Program-made: the position numbers and the translations under genes
Shown: piece by piece, positions 1-7,584 of the stretch
Layout of the letters: every line of letters begins with the position of its first letter
How positions within the stretch are numbered: the stretch's first letter is position 1
The notes under the pieces: generated by a model
What the model saw: the letters and a program-made list of their open reading frames with translations, nothing else
Databases searched by the model: none
What the model was told of the DNA's origin: nothing
Source: Pseudomonadota bacterium
Lineage (GTDB): Bacteria > Pseudomonadota > Alphaproteobacteria > Caulobacterales > Caulobacteraceae
DNA: 8,141 bases
Assembly: GCA_023428785.1 (NCBI GenBank)
Contig: JAEYWU010000126.1
Location: 1-8,141 of the forward strand
Reading direction: 5' to 3'

Positions 1-1501
<1,501 letters not shown>

Positions 1502-1507
1502 TCACGT

Positions 1508-1511
1508 CTCC
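1508..1511 (-). promoter_or_regulatory. Ribosome binding site of rpoD
   Basis: GGAG on the minus strand with a six-base spacer to the ATG at 1501. It fixes the rpoD start, which also matches the expected N-terminus ([11 protein letters not shown]). Confidence 0.75.
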
Positions 1512-1512
1512 G

Positions 1513-1530
1513 GCCGGGTTCGCGCCCGGC
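1513..1530 (-). repeat. GC-rich hairpin in the rpoD leader
   Basis: A perfect 6-bp inverted repeat, GCCGGG / CCCGGC, with a six-base loop. In the rpoD mRNA its 3' arm ends one base before the GGAG Shine-Dalgarno sequence. There is no T-run, so it is not an intrinsic terminator. It could affect ribosome access or protect a processed 5' end, but that is inference from position only. Confidence 0.45.
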
Positions 1531-1896
1531 TATGCAAGAACCGTGCGGACCATCCGGGAGTTGCCTCCCAAGACGGCGAACCGCACTTTCGGAATCTGAT
1601 CGGGTCGATACGGGCCGACATTGCGATAGGCCGGACACGTCCTGTCGGCGGCGTTAAGCCGAGCCAAAGATACGAAAATCCGTCCAACGCCGCCATGCGC
1701 GTCAGAGCCTGTTAAGCCATCGACCACCGGGCGGTCACGTTGACGAGGGGGGACGTCCTTGCCCCGGACAGGCGCGCCGGTCAGATGCCGCCGCCTTCGC
1801 TACCACTCGCATTAACGATTCAAGGCCCGAAGCGACCGCAGATGGCGAGCGAGGGCCGATCTGTCAAGGCATTAGGGCGTCAAACGGGCCCTTAGA

Positions 1897-3780
1897 TCAG
1901 TGAACCGTGTCCTCAGGCCACAGACGTCCGGCGATGAGCGCGCGAGAAGCAGCATCCCGTTCCGCCTTGAGTTGGAGGAACGCCTCGGAGTCCAGCGAAG
2001 TGTCGACGCCGAGGTCGGATTTCAGTTCGCTCAGGGCGCGGCTGAGCGACACGGACTGTTGAACCAGTTCGAGTGCTCGAACCAGATCTCGACCGGCCTC
2101 GGCTTCCGGCAGCGTCCGGTCAAGGAAAGTGGCGTGCGCCAAGGGAGCGGTGCGTTCAATCCGACGCAGGGTGTCGCCGTGACCTTGGGCAGTGAGGCGA
2201 GCTCTAACGAGACTCTCGGCTGCGTCGCCCAAGTCTTCGATGAGTGGGATGAGGTCGTTGATGAGCCGGTCCAGGCCGTCGTCGCCCACGCCTTGGACGC
2301 CCAGCAGTTCGGACTTCTCCCTGACCACCTCTGGGTGAGCGATCAAACCTTCGACGACCGCGGCCACCAGTGGTTGAGGCGCTTGCGAAAGCGTAGTCGC
2401 GGCCGTCCGGGCTTCGGGCGTAACGCGGGTCAGGTCGGCGGCCGCCCGCGCCTTGCGGTCGCGGTAGATCGTGCGGTTGGCCTGTTTACGCTCGGCCTCG
2501 CTGGGCCGGACCAGTTCGTAGAAGGCGCCGACCAGATAGTCCTTGTAGGTCCGTGCCAGATCCGGATCGGCGATTACGGCCGCGGCCTTGCGGAGACGGG
2601 CCAGAAGGTTGGCTTCCTTCTCCGGCGTATCGAGCGCACCGATATCCTCGCGCTCACGCTCGAAGAGGAGCGCAGAGAAGGGCGTGGTCTGGCCCAGCGC
2701 TTGGCGGAGGCCCGGCGCGCCGAGTTCGCGCAGGACATCGTCCGGATCCAACCCGCCTGACAGCAGACAGAAGTCAAACGTGCGGTCAGGCTTGAGCAGC
2801 GGCAGGGCCCGTTCGATAGACCGCATGGCGGCCCTGCGGCCGGCGTTGTCCCCATCGAAACAGAGAACGGGCGTGGACGCGTGGCGCCACAGCACGCCCA
2901 TCTGCTCTTCGGTCAGGGCGGTGCCCATCGGTGCGACGGCGGCGATGCCTGCGCGCTGGCAGGCGATGACGTCCATATAGCCTTCGACCACGAACAGCCG
3001 GGCATCCTTGTCGCCCTGGGCGATCAGGCGACGCGCCTCCGCCAGGCCATAGAGGTGCGAGCCCTTGTGGAAGACGGAGGTCTCGGGGCCGTTCAGATAC
3101 TTGGCCCGGTCATCCGGATTGAGCGCCCGCCCGCCGAAGCTGATGAGCCGGCCACGGGCGTCGGTGATGGGAAACATCAGCCGGTCGCGGAAGCGGTCGT
3201 AGGGCTGGCCGCCGTCCTCGGGCCGGATCAGCAGACCGGCGTCGACCAGTTCCTGCGGCTTGGCGCCCTTCTGGACGAGGGCGTCGCGCAGCGCGGTGCG
3301 GCTGGCCGGCGCATAGCCGAGGCGGAAACGGGCCCACTGGTCTTCGGGCAGGGCGCGGCGGACCAGATATTCGCGAGCATTCTGGCCGGGCGGCCGACGA
3401 AGCTGGGCCTCGAACCAGCGGGCGGCTTCTTCCAGCCAGTGCTCGAGACCCTTGCGGGCCTCCTCGCGGCGGGCGGCCTGCGGGTCGGGGGAGGGCAAGG
3501 TCATCCCCGCCTCGGCAGCGAGCCGCTCGACAGCTTCCATGAAGGAAAGGCGTTCGGTCTCCTGCAGGAAGGTGATGATGTCGCCGTGCTTGCCCGACGA
3601 GAAGTCGTGGAAGAAGGCCTTGTCGTCGTTGACGAAGAAGGAGGGGCTCTTTTCCTTGGAGAAGGGGCTGAGGCCGACCCACTCGCGGCCCTGGCGCTTG
3701 AGCTTCACCGTCCTGCCGATGACCTCGGACGGCCGCAGGCGACTTTTCAGTTCGTCGAGAAAGCGTTCGTCCAGGCGCAT
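1897..3780 (-). CDS. dnaG: DNA primase DnaG with degenerate zinc-binding motif
   Basis: Primase makes the short RNA primers for replication and acts with the DnaB helicase at the fork. The protein has 627 residues, close to the usual size. Order of domains: N-terminal CHC2-type zinc-binding domain (about 1-95); RNA polymerase core with RFRDRLMFPITDARG (196-210) and AKYLNGPET (226-234); TOPRIM fold with VVEGYMD (catalytic E266) and FDGDNAG (metal-binding D309, D311); then a C-terminal helicase-interaction region. The normal four zinc ligands (Cys, His, Cys, Cys) are S38, S41, D59 and S62 here, although the surrounding fold sequence is kept (SPFSKEKSPSFFV, HDFSSGKHGD). The ATG at 3780 has GGAAG five bases upstream and starts at the family N-terminus. 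An in-frame ATG at 3921 would add 47 unrelated residues across the regulatory region and is rejected. rpoD follows downstream. Confidence 0.97.
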   Translation of the reverse strand: MRLDERFLDELKSRLRPSEVIGRTVKLKRQGREWVGLSPFSKEKSPSFFVNDDKAFFHDFSSGKHGDIITFLQETERLSFMEAVERLAAEAGMTLPSPDPQAARREEARKGLEHWLEEAARWFEAQLRRPPGQNAREYLVRRALPEDQWARFRLGYAPASRTALRDALVQKGAKPQELVDAGLLIRPEDGGQPYDRFRDRLMFPITDARGRLISFGGRALNPDDRAKYLNGPETSVFHKGSHLYGLAEARRLIAQGDKDARLFVVEGYMDVIACQRAGIAAVAPMGTALTEEQMGVLWRHASTPVLCFDGDNAGRRAAMRSIERALPLLKPDRTFDFCLLSGGLDPDDVLRELGAPGLRQALGQTTPFSALLFEREREDIGALDTPEKEANLLARLRKAAAVIADPDLARTYKDYLVGAFYELVRPSEAERKQANRTIYRDRKARAAADLTRVTPEARTAATTLSQAPQPLVAAVVEGLIAHPEVVREKSELLGVQGVGDDGLDRLINDLIPLIEDLGDAAESLVRARLTAQGHGDTLRRIERTAPLAHATFLDRTLPEAEAGRDLVRALELVQQSVSLSRALSELKSDLGVDTSLDSEAFLQLKAERDAASRALIAGRLWPEDTVH

Positions 3781-3785
3781 GGTCG

Positions 3786-3790
3786 CTTCC
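3786..3790 (-). promoter_or_regulatory. Ribosome binding site of dnaG
   Basis: GGAAG on the minus strand, five bases before the ATG at 3780. It decides this start over the in-frame upstream ATG at 3921. Confidence 0.7.
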
Positions 3791-3822
3791 GTATCGGGCC
3801 GCGGCTGTCCCATGCCAAGAGC

Positions 3823-3827
3823 GATTC
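3823..3827. promoter_or_regulatory. GANTC methylation site upstream of dnaG
   Basis: GATTC lies between the CtrA box and the dnaG start. GANTC is the target of the cell-cycle methyltransferase CcrM in Caulobacter-type bacteria, and sites in promoters can make expression depend on passage of the replication fork. GANTC also occurs within coding regions of this window, so one site is weak evidence alone. Confidence 0.45.
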
Positions 3828-3860
3828 CGGGGCGGGGCTCAGGCAGGTGGGGACGAGATA

Positions 3861-3876
3861 TTAATCCCGCATTAAC
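3861..3876. promoter_or_regulatory. CtrA binding box (TTAA-N7-TTAAC)
   Basis: TTAATCCCGCATTAAC is an exact match to the full CtrA recognition sequence, TTAA-N7-TTAA(C), of alphaproteobacteria. It ends 81 bases upstream of the dnaG ATG. CtrA is the master response regulator that activates or represses cell-cycle genes and blocks replication initiation in Caulobacter swarmer cells. Function at this site is inferred from the match and position. Further TTAAC half-sites lie at 3893-3897 and 3962-3966. Confidence 0.65.
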
Positions 3877-3946
3877 TATCCTTACTGAAAAGTTAACAGA
3901 ACTATCTGAAATCCTTGCCAAAATTTGAACAGATCACGGAACTATC
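3874..3946 (+). repeat. Three direct AACTATC heptamers
   Basis: Exact copies of AACTATC start at 3874, 3900 and 3940 (26 and 40 bp apart). The first overlaps the CtrA box and the third overlaps the DnaA-like box. On the minus strand they read GATAGTT, which partly resembles a Caulobacter -10 element (GCTANAWC). They may be binding sites of a regulator or remnants of -10 sequences. Confidence 0.5.
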
Positions 3947-3950
3947 CACA
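3942..3950 (+). promoter_or_regulatory. DnaA-box-like nonamer
   Basis: CTATCCACA differs from the DnaA consensus TTATCCACA only at the first base. It is one isolated copy, so it suggests DnaA regulation of nearby transcription rather than an origin. It overlaps the third AACTATC heptamer. Confidence 0.45.
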
Positions 3951-4045
3951 GGAAGCGGGGGTTAACCATAAGCGGATGCAGGATGCGTCCGTAACTGACG
4001 CGGGGGCCCGGCAAAGCTGGGTCGAAGCTGAAGAAGACCACACCC

Positions 4046-4312
4046 ATGTTTGTTTCCGTCACACATCCCGACATTCGCCCCACCGGTCCCGACGCAGTGG
4101 CCACCCCCGGTTCGCCGGCCGTGGTCGAGCTTTGTGGACGAGCCCTGCACGCCAAGCTTCTGGCCAATGCGGCGGCCAGACGGCTTCGCGCCGCCGAGCG
4201 GATCGCGGCGCATCGTGAAGAAGACGCCGGCTACTGGAAAGCGGCCTGCCCCGTCGTGGTTGCCAAGGCCGCGGCTCTGCGCGAGGAACGCAGCTTCTCG
4301 CCGCTTCCGTAG
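4046..4312 (+). CDS. Small protein of unknown function (88 residues)
   Basis: I do not recognise this family. The frame has GC-biased third codon positions consistent with a real gene and fills the space between the dnaG control region and the antiporter. The N-terminus is Pro-rich and probably unstructured (residues 1-25). Residues 25-58 are Ala/Arg-rich and likely form an amphipathic helix (ALHAKLLANAAARRLRAAER). A second helical stretch at 64-82 ends in a short polar tail. Two cysteines occur at 30 and 68. There is no signal peptide or membrane segment; a small cytosolic, possibly nucleic-acid- or partner-binding protein is only a guess. The ribosome site is weak (GAAGAAG, nine bases before the ATG). 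It is transcribed away from dnaG and ends eight bases from the convergent antiporter gene. Confidence 0.6.
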   Translation: MFVSVTHPDIRPTGPDAVATPGSPAVVELCGRALHAKLLANAAARRLRAAERIAAHREEDAGYWKAACPVVVAKAAALREERSFSPLP

Positions 4313-4320
4313 CGGAGCGA
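4298..4320. terminator. Possible hairpin between convergent gene ends
   Basis: CCGCT (4301-4305) and AGCGG (4311-4315) form a 5-bp stem with loop TCCGT, extended by TCG/CGA outside a small bulge. It spans the stop of the 88-residue gene and touches the stop of the antiporter gene. There is no T-run on either strand, so intrinsic termination is only suggested by its position. Confidence 0.25.
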
Positions 4321-5532
4321 TCATGCTGCGGTCCCGGCTTTCGGCTGGGGCTGGATTTTTCCGCCCAGGCTGTCGGTCAGGGCGAAGACCAGAGGGTTCA
4401 GGGCGATCGACAGCAGGGCCGCAGCCAGGATCAGGTCCTGAGTCTCGCTGGACATGACGCCGAGGGAAACGCCGAGCGCCGCCAGGATGAACGAGAACTC
4501 GCCGATCTGGGCCAGGGACGACGCGACGGTCAGGCTGGCGGCGCGCTCAAGCTTGAAGACGGATGTGATGGCGAGGGCAGCCAGAGTCTTGCCGACCACG
4601 ATAATGCCGAGGACGGCGGCGACGGCCCAGGGCTTGTGGACCAGCACCATCGGGTCGAACAGCATGCCGACCGAGACGAAGAACAGCACCGAGAAGGCGT
4701 CGCGCAGCGGCAGGGATTTCTCGGCTGCATTGTGGCCCAGCGGGGTGCCGTTCAACACCAGCCCGGCGACGAAGGCGCCCAGGGCGAACGAGGCGCCGAA
4801 AACCGCATAGGCGACCCAGGCGATGCCCAGGGCGATAGCCAGAACGCCCAAGGTGAAGAGCTCCCGCGATCGGGTATGGGCGATCAGTACCAATAGCCAC
4901 GGCAGGACGCGGCCGCCGACGACGAACATGATGGCGACGAAGGCGGCGACCTTGAGCAGGGTCCAGCCGACGCTGCCGGCCAGGGCCAGGGCGTCGAAGC
5001 TCTCACCGGTGGCGGAGACCAGAAGGGGCAGCAGGACGAGAGCGATGACGATCACCAGGTCCTCGACGATCAGCCAGCCGGTGGCGATGCCGCCGACTTC
5101 GGACTTCATCTGGCCGCGCTGCTCCAGCGCCTTGATGAGCACGACGGTGGACGCGACGGACAGGGCGAAGCCGAGCAGCAGGGCCTCGGCGTCGCCCAGA
5201 CCCATGAGACGCCCGACACCCCAGCCGAGCAGGGTTGCGGCGGCGATCTGGGCGAGCGCTCCGGGGATGGCGATCTTGCGGACCCGCATCAGGTCCTGGG
5301 GCGAGAAGTGCAGCCCTACCCCGAACATGAGCAGGATGACCCCGATCTCGGCCAGTTGCGGCGCGAGCTCGGCGTCGGCGACGAAGCCGGGGGTGAAGGG
5401 ACCGACAGCCACGCCGGCCAGCAGGTAGCCGAACAGCGGCGACAGCTTGAACCGGACGGCGACCATGCCGAAGACGAAGGCGAGGACGAATCCCGCGACA
5501 AGCATCAGGATCAGGCTGTCGTGGTGCGGCAT
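4321..5532 (-). CDS. Kef/YbaL-type monovalent cation:proton antiporter (CPA2), membrane domain only
   Basis: This inner-membrane protein exchanges K+ or Na+ for protons, probably for pH or ion homeostasis or electrophile stress. The 403 residues form a full CPA2 membrane domain of about 12-13 hydrophobic segments. The N-terminal half closely resembles E. coli YbaL: SPLFGYLLAGVAVGPFTPGF at 31-50, GVILLMFGVGLHFS at 64-77, and the ion-site motif GWLIVEDLVIV at 152-162 with E157-D158. LPLRDAFSVLFFVSVGM (274-290) and QIGEFSFIL (342-350) are also conserved. YbaL (558) and KefC (620) carry a C-terminal RCK/TrkA nucleotide-binding domain. Here the protein stops after a short Pro/Lys tail, and no Rossmann motif follows in any frame downstream. 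The ATG at 5532 has GGAG five bases upstream. The exact ion specificity is not readable from sequence. Confidence 0.92.
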   Translation of the reverse strand: MPHHDSLILMLVAGFVLAFVFGMVAVRFKLSPLFGYLLAGVAVGPFTPGFVADAELAPQLAEIGVILLMFGVGLHFSPQDLMRVRKIAIPGALAQIAAATLLGWGVGRLMGLGDAEALLLGFALSVASTVVLIKALEQRGQMKSEVGGIATGWLIVEDLVIVIALVLLPLLVSATGESFDALALAGSVGWTLLKVAAFVAIMFVVGGRVLPWLLVLIAHTRSRELFTLGVLAIALGIAWVAYAVFGASFALGAFVAGLVLNGTPLGHNAAEKSLPLRDAFSVLFFVSVGMLFDPMVLVHKPWAVAAVLGIIVVGKTLAALAITSVFKLERAASLTVASSLAQIGEFSFILAALGVSLGVMSSETQDLILAAALLSIALNPLVFALTDSLGGKIQPQPKAGTAA

Positions 5533-5537
5533 CCGGG

Positions 5538-5541
5538 CTCC
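5538..5541 (-). promoter_or_regulatory. Ribosome binding site of the antiporter gene
   Basis: GGAG on the minus strand with a five-base spacer to the ATG at 5532. It supports this start. Confidence 0.65.
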
Positions 5542-5653
5542 AGGCTATACGATCGGCGAGCGCCCGACTTGGGGTGAGACCTGAGCAATATCAAGGCTTG
5601 GCCGCGGCATTTCGGCTGTTCGGGTCAGGTTTGTCGCGTCACCGGGCGTCCAG

Positions 5654-5669
5654 CGGGGCCGGCGCCCCG
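5654..5669. repeat. GC-rich hairpin in the divergent gap before the exported-protein gene
   Basis: CGGGGC and GCCCCG form a perfect 6-bp stem with loop CGGC. It lies 42 bases upstream of the ATG at 5712, within the 179-bp gap to the divergent antiporter gene. There is no T-run. It may be a leader structure or an operator; nothing further is visible in this gap. Confidence 0.35.
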
Positions 5670-5698
5670 TAGTTGCGGACGTCACAGACCATGGCCGT

Positions 5699-5703
5699 GG
5701 AGG
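5699..5703 (+). promoter_or_regulatory. Ribosome binding site deciding the 5712 start
   Basis: GGAGG, inside GTGGAGGGG, with an eight-base spacer to the ATG at 5712. It favours this start over the upstream in-frame TTG 5673 and ATG 5691. Confidence 0.6.
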
Positions 5704-5711
5704 GGCCCGCG

Positions 5712-6056
5712 ATGATCACAATGTTCCTGGCGTTGCTGGCGAGCGATCCGCCGGCCCTGGCGGGGGACTGGGCCGTCGATCTTTCGATCGGCGGCGACGG
5801 ATCCTACACCCAGCCGATGAGCCTGACGCTGGCCGAGGATCATTCGGTCACCGGCAGCTTCTACAACTCCGACATCGAAGAAGGACGCTGGGGCGAGAAC
5901 GCTGGGCGGCTCTGCGTCAGCTTCCGGACGACGGACGGGGTCGGGCCGTATCACACGGCAGCCTGCCTCGACGGGGACCGGGTCACGGGCCAGACATGGG
6001 CCGAGCACCGGTCGTTCCTGCTGCCTTGGACGGCGGTTCGGACGCAAAACGAATAG
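5712..6056 (+). CDS. Putative exported small beta-rich protein, unknown function (114 residues)
   Basis: I do not recognise a named family. The ATG at 5712 is chosen because GGAGG (5699-5703) sits eight bases before it. In-frame starts at TTG 5673 and ATG 5691 have no comparable site. The N-terminus MITMFLALLASDPPALAGDW looks like a short signal peptide with possible cleavage after ALA (residue 17), but it lacks a positive charge, so export is uncertain. The rest alternates hydrophobic and polar residues with many turns (GDG, DG, DGDR), suggesting an all-beta, perhaps small barrel, fold. Four tryptophans (20, 60, 96, 106) and two cysteines (C68, C85, possible disulfide) stand out. Its stop lies two bases from the convergent acetyltransferase stop. 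Confidence 0.7.
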   Translation: MITMFLALLASDPPALAGDWAVDLSIGGDGSYTQPMSLTLAEDHSVTGSFYNSDIEEGRWGENAGRLCVSFRTTDGVGPYHTAACLDGDRVTGQTWAEHRSFLLPWTAVRTQNE

Positions 6057-6058
6057 TC

Positions 6059-6577
6059 TCAGCCCAGGTCGAAGGCCCGGGCGTAGATCGGGCGGGCCTT
6101 CGGCTCGGCCAGCCCGCCAGGCGACAGTTCCATGGCCATGAAGGCGGGCCCGGCGTCAAACGGATCGATCAGGCCCCGGGCGGCCGCCTCGGTGGAGAAG
6201 CCGAAGCGCGGATAGTAGTCGGCGTGGCCGAGCACCACGATGGCGTCCATCCAGGGGTCGGTCTTCAACTCATCGAGCGTCGCGCGGATCAGCCAGCTGC
6301 CGATGCCCTGGCCCTGATGGACGGGCAGGACGGCGACCGGGGCGAGGGCGGCGGCGCGGCCGTCCTCGGTCACGCCATCCCGCTCGAGGATCAGCAGGCT
6401 GTACTGGATCATGCCGACGATCCGGCCCTCGTCCTCGGCCACCCACTCAAGGAGCAGGTCGCCGTCGGCGCGGAGTTCGGCGACGAGGCTGGCCTCGTCG
6501 GTCGTCGGAAAGGCCTGGGCCACGACCTCGCGGATCGCCTCGGCGTCCTCGGGGCGCGCGGCCCTCAGGCTCACCAC
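6059..6577 (-). CDS. GNAT-family N-acetyltransferase, YhbS-like
   Basis: This transfers an acetyl group from acetyl-CoA to an unknown amine substrate in the cytosol. The protein of 171-172 residues is a single GNAT domain. Motif A, LAPVAVLPVHQGQGIGSWLI (residues 78-97), has the acetyl-CoA pyrophosphate loop Q88-G-Q-G-I-G93. The later LGHADYYPRFGF (116-127) and the AFMAMEL segment (145-151) are hallmarks of the YhbS branch. Translation starts at GTG: either 6577, or 6574, which gives the common GTGA overlap with the trxB stop. No strong Shine-Dalgarno sequence is seen, so translation is probably coupled to trxB. Co-transcription does not prove a redox role; the substrate is unknown. Confidence 0.88.
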   Translation of the reverse strand: MVSLRAARPEDAEAIREVVAQAFPTTDEASLVAELRADGDLLLEWVAEDEGRIVGMIQYSLLILERDGVTEDGRAAALAPVAVLPVHQGQGIGSWLIRATLDELKTDPWMDAIVVLGHADYYPRFGFSTEAAARGLIDPFDAGPAFMAMELSPGGLAEPKARPIYARAFDLG

Positions 6578-7584
6578 GTGCCGATCTTCTCGGCTTCCTT
6601 GTGGGAGATCGGGTGGCCTTGGACGGCGTGGTCCTGTTCGGCCAGGAAGCGGGCGGCTTCCAGCGCGGCCATGCAGCCCATGCCGGCGGCGGTGACGGCC
6701 TGACGGTAGACGTCATCGGTGACGTCGCCGGCGGCATAGACGCCGGGGATGGCGGTCTCGGTCCTGCCGGGCGTGACCTTCAGATAGCCCGAGGAATCCA
6801 TCTCAAGCTGGCCCTTGAACAGTTCCGACGCTGGGGCGTGGCCGATGGCGATGAAGACGCCGTGCAGGTCGATGGTCCGGGTCTCGCCGGTGTTCACATC
6901 TTTCAGACGCACGCCGGTGACGCCGAGCGGGCTTGTCTCGCCGATGACCTCGTCGATTGCGTTGTTCCAGATGATCTCGACCTTCGGATGCTTGAACAGG
7001 CGCTCCTGAAGGATGCGCTCGGCGCGCAGCTCGTCGCGGCGATGAACCAGGATCACCTTCTCGGCGAAGTTGGTCAGGAAAAGCGCCTCTTCCACGGCGG
7101 TGTTGCCGCCGCCGACGACCGCGACGGTCTTGCCGCGATAGAAGAAGCCGTCGCAGGTCGCGCAGGCCGAGACGCCGAAGCCCTGGAACTTGTTCTCGCT
7201 CTCCAGGCCCAGCCACTTGGCCTGGGCGCCGGTCGAGATGATGACGGTCTCGGCCAGCATCTCGGCGCCGGAATCCAGCGTCAGGTGGAAGGGACGGCGC
7301 GACAGGTCGGCCTTGACCACGATGTCGTGGATGATCTCGGTCCCGACGTGCTCGGCCTGGGCCTTCATCTGGTCCATCAGCCAAGGGCCCTGGATGACCT
7401 CGGCGAAGCCGGGATAGTTCTCGACATCGGTGGTGATGGTTAGCTGGCCGCCGGGCTGGAGGCCGGCGATGACAACGGGCTCAAGCATGGCGCGGGCGGC
7501 ATAGATGGCGGCGGTCCAGCCGGCGGGGCCGGAGCCGATGACGGCGACGCGAACTTTGCGGGGTTGGGCGGTGGGATTCGACAT
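6571..7584 (-). CDS. trxB: Thioredoxin-disulfide reductase
   Basis: This cytosolic FAD enzyme uses NADPH to reduce thioredoxin, supplying electrons for ribonucleotide reduction and disulfide repair. The protein has 337 residues, near the family norm of about 320. The N-terminal FAD-binding loop is GSGPAG (17-22), with GGQLTITTDVENYPGF at 45-60. The redox-active pair is C141-A-T-C144, followed by D145. The NADPH domain has GGGNTAVEEA (158-167) and the phosphate-binding HRR at 181-183. AGDVTD (285-290) closes the second FAD site. All key residues are present. The ATG at 7584 has only a poor ribosome site (AGAG close to the start). It is followed by an overlapping acetyltransferase gene and faces the divergent gene at 7634 across 49 bp. 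Confidence 0.97.
   Translation of the reverse strand: MSNPTAQPRKVRVAVIGSGPAGWTAAIYAARAMLEPVVIAGLQPGGQLTITTDVENYPGFAEVIQGPWLMDQMKAQAEHVGTEIIHDIVVKADLSRRPFHLTLDSGAEMLAETVIISTGAQAKWLGLESENKFQGFGVSACATCDGFFYRGKTVAVVGGGNTAVEEALFLTNFAEKVILVHRRDELRAERILQERLFKHPKVEIIWNNAIDEVIGETSPLGVTGVRLKDVNTGETRTIDLHGVFIAIGHAPASELFKGQLEMDSSGYLKVTPGRTETAIPGVYAAGDVTDDVYRQAVTAAGMGCMAALEAARFLAEQDHAVQGHPISHKEAEKIGTW

Larger units (their letters stand above)
1502..1896. other. dnaG-rpoD intergenic gap (395 bp), no gene seen
   Basis: No reading frame here looks coding, and no RNA gene is recognisable. Just after the dnaG stop a 5-bp AGGGC/GCCCT stem without a T-run is too weak to call a terminator, so read-through from dnaG into rpoD is plausible. 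GANTC sites lie at 1592-1596 and 1817-1821. Minus-strand hexamers TTGACA (1862-1867) and CTTGAA (1819-1824) resemble -35 elements of housekeeping and heat-shock promoters, but neither has a convincing -10 at the right distance. A gap of this size probably carries an rpoD-specific promoter that I cannot place with confidence. Confidence 0.5.
3781..4045. promoter_or_regulatory. Divergent regulatory region upstream of dnaG and the 88-residue gene
   Basis: This 265-bp gap separates dnaG (minus) from the gene at 4046 (plus). Its core, about 3860-3967, is strikingly AT-rich against the GC-rich surroundings. It holds four TTAA tetramers, three AACTATC heptamers, a DnaA-box-like nonamer and two GTTAAC palindromes (3892-3897, 3961-3966). 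I could not identify a clean -35/-10 pair on either strand, so which gene each element controls is undecided. dnaG is the more likely target because the sites lie 40-190 bp upstream of its start. Confidence 0.65.

Noticed and set aside
1819..1867. Heat-shock-like CTTGAA and TTGACA on the rpoD strand as promoters
   Set aside because: No matching -10 element lies at an acceptable distance from either, so a promoter call is not supported.
1900..3864. Plus-strand open frames opposite dnaG (1900-2760, 2881-3864)
   Set aside because: They are antisense shadows of the confidently identified primase gene, with low-complexity Gly/Ala/Val/Arg composition and no recognisable domain.
3781..3921. N-terminal extension of DnaG from an ATG at 3921
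   Set aside because: The extra 47 residues match no primase, cross the CtrA box and AT-rich island, and the ATG at 3780 has a good ribosome site and the family N-terminus.
3861..3967. Chromosomal replication origin at the AT-rich island
   Set aside because: There is only one imperfect DnaA box, no array of boxes, and no dnaA, hemE or parAB neighbours. A promoter region fits better.
3962..4324. Minus-strand frame overlapping the antiporter stop by four bases (ATGA)
   Set aside because: The overlap looks like coupling, but the peptide has no RCK or other motif and lies opposite the better-supported plus-strand gene at 4046.
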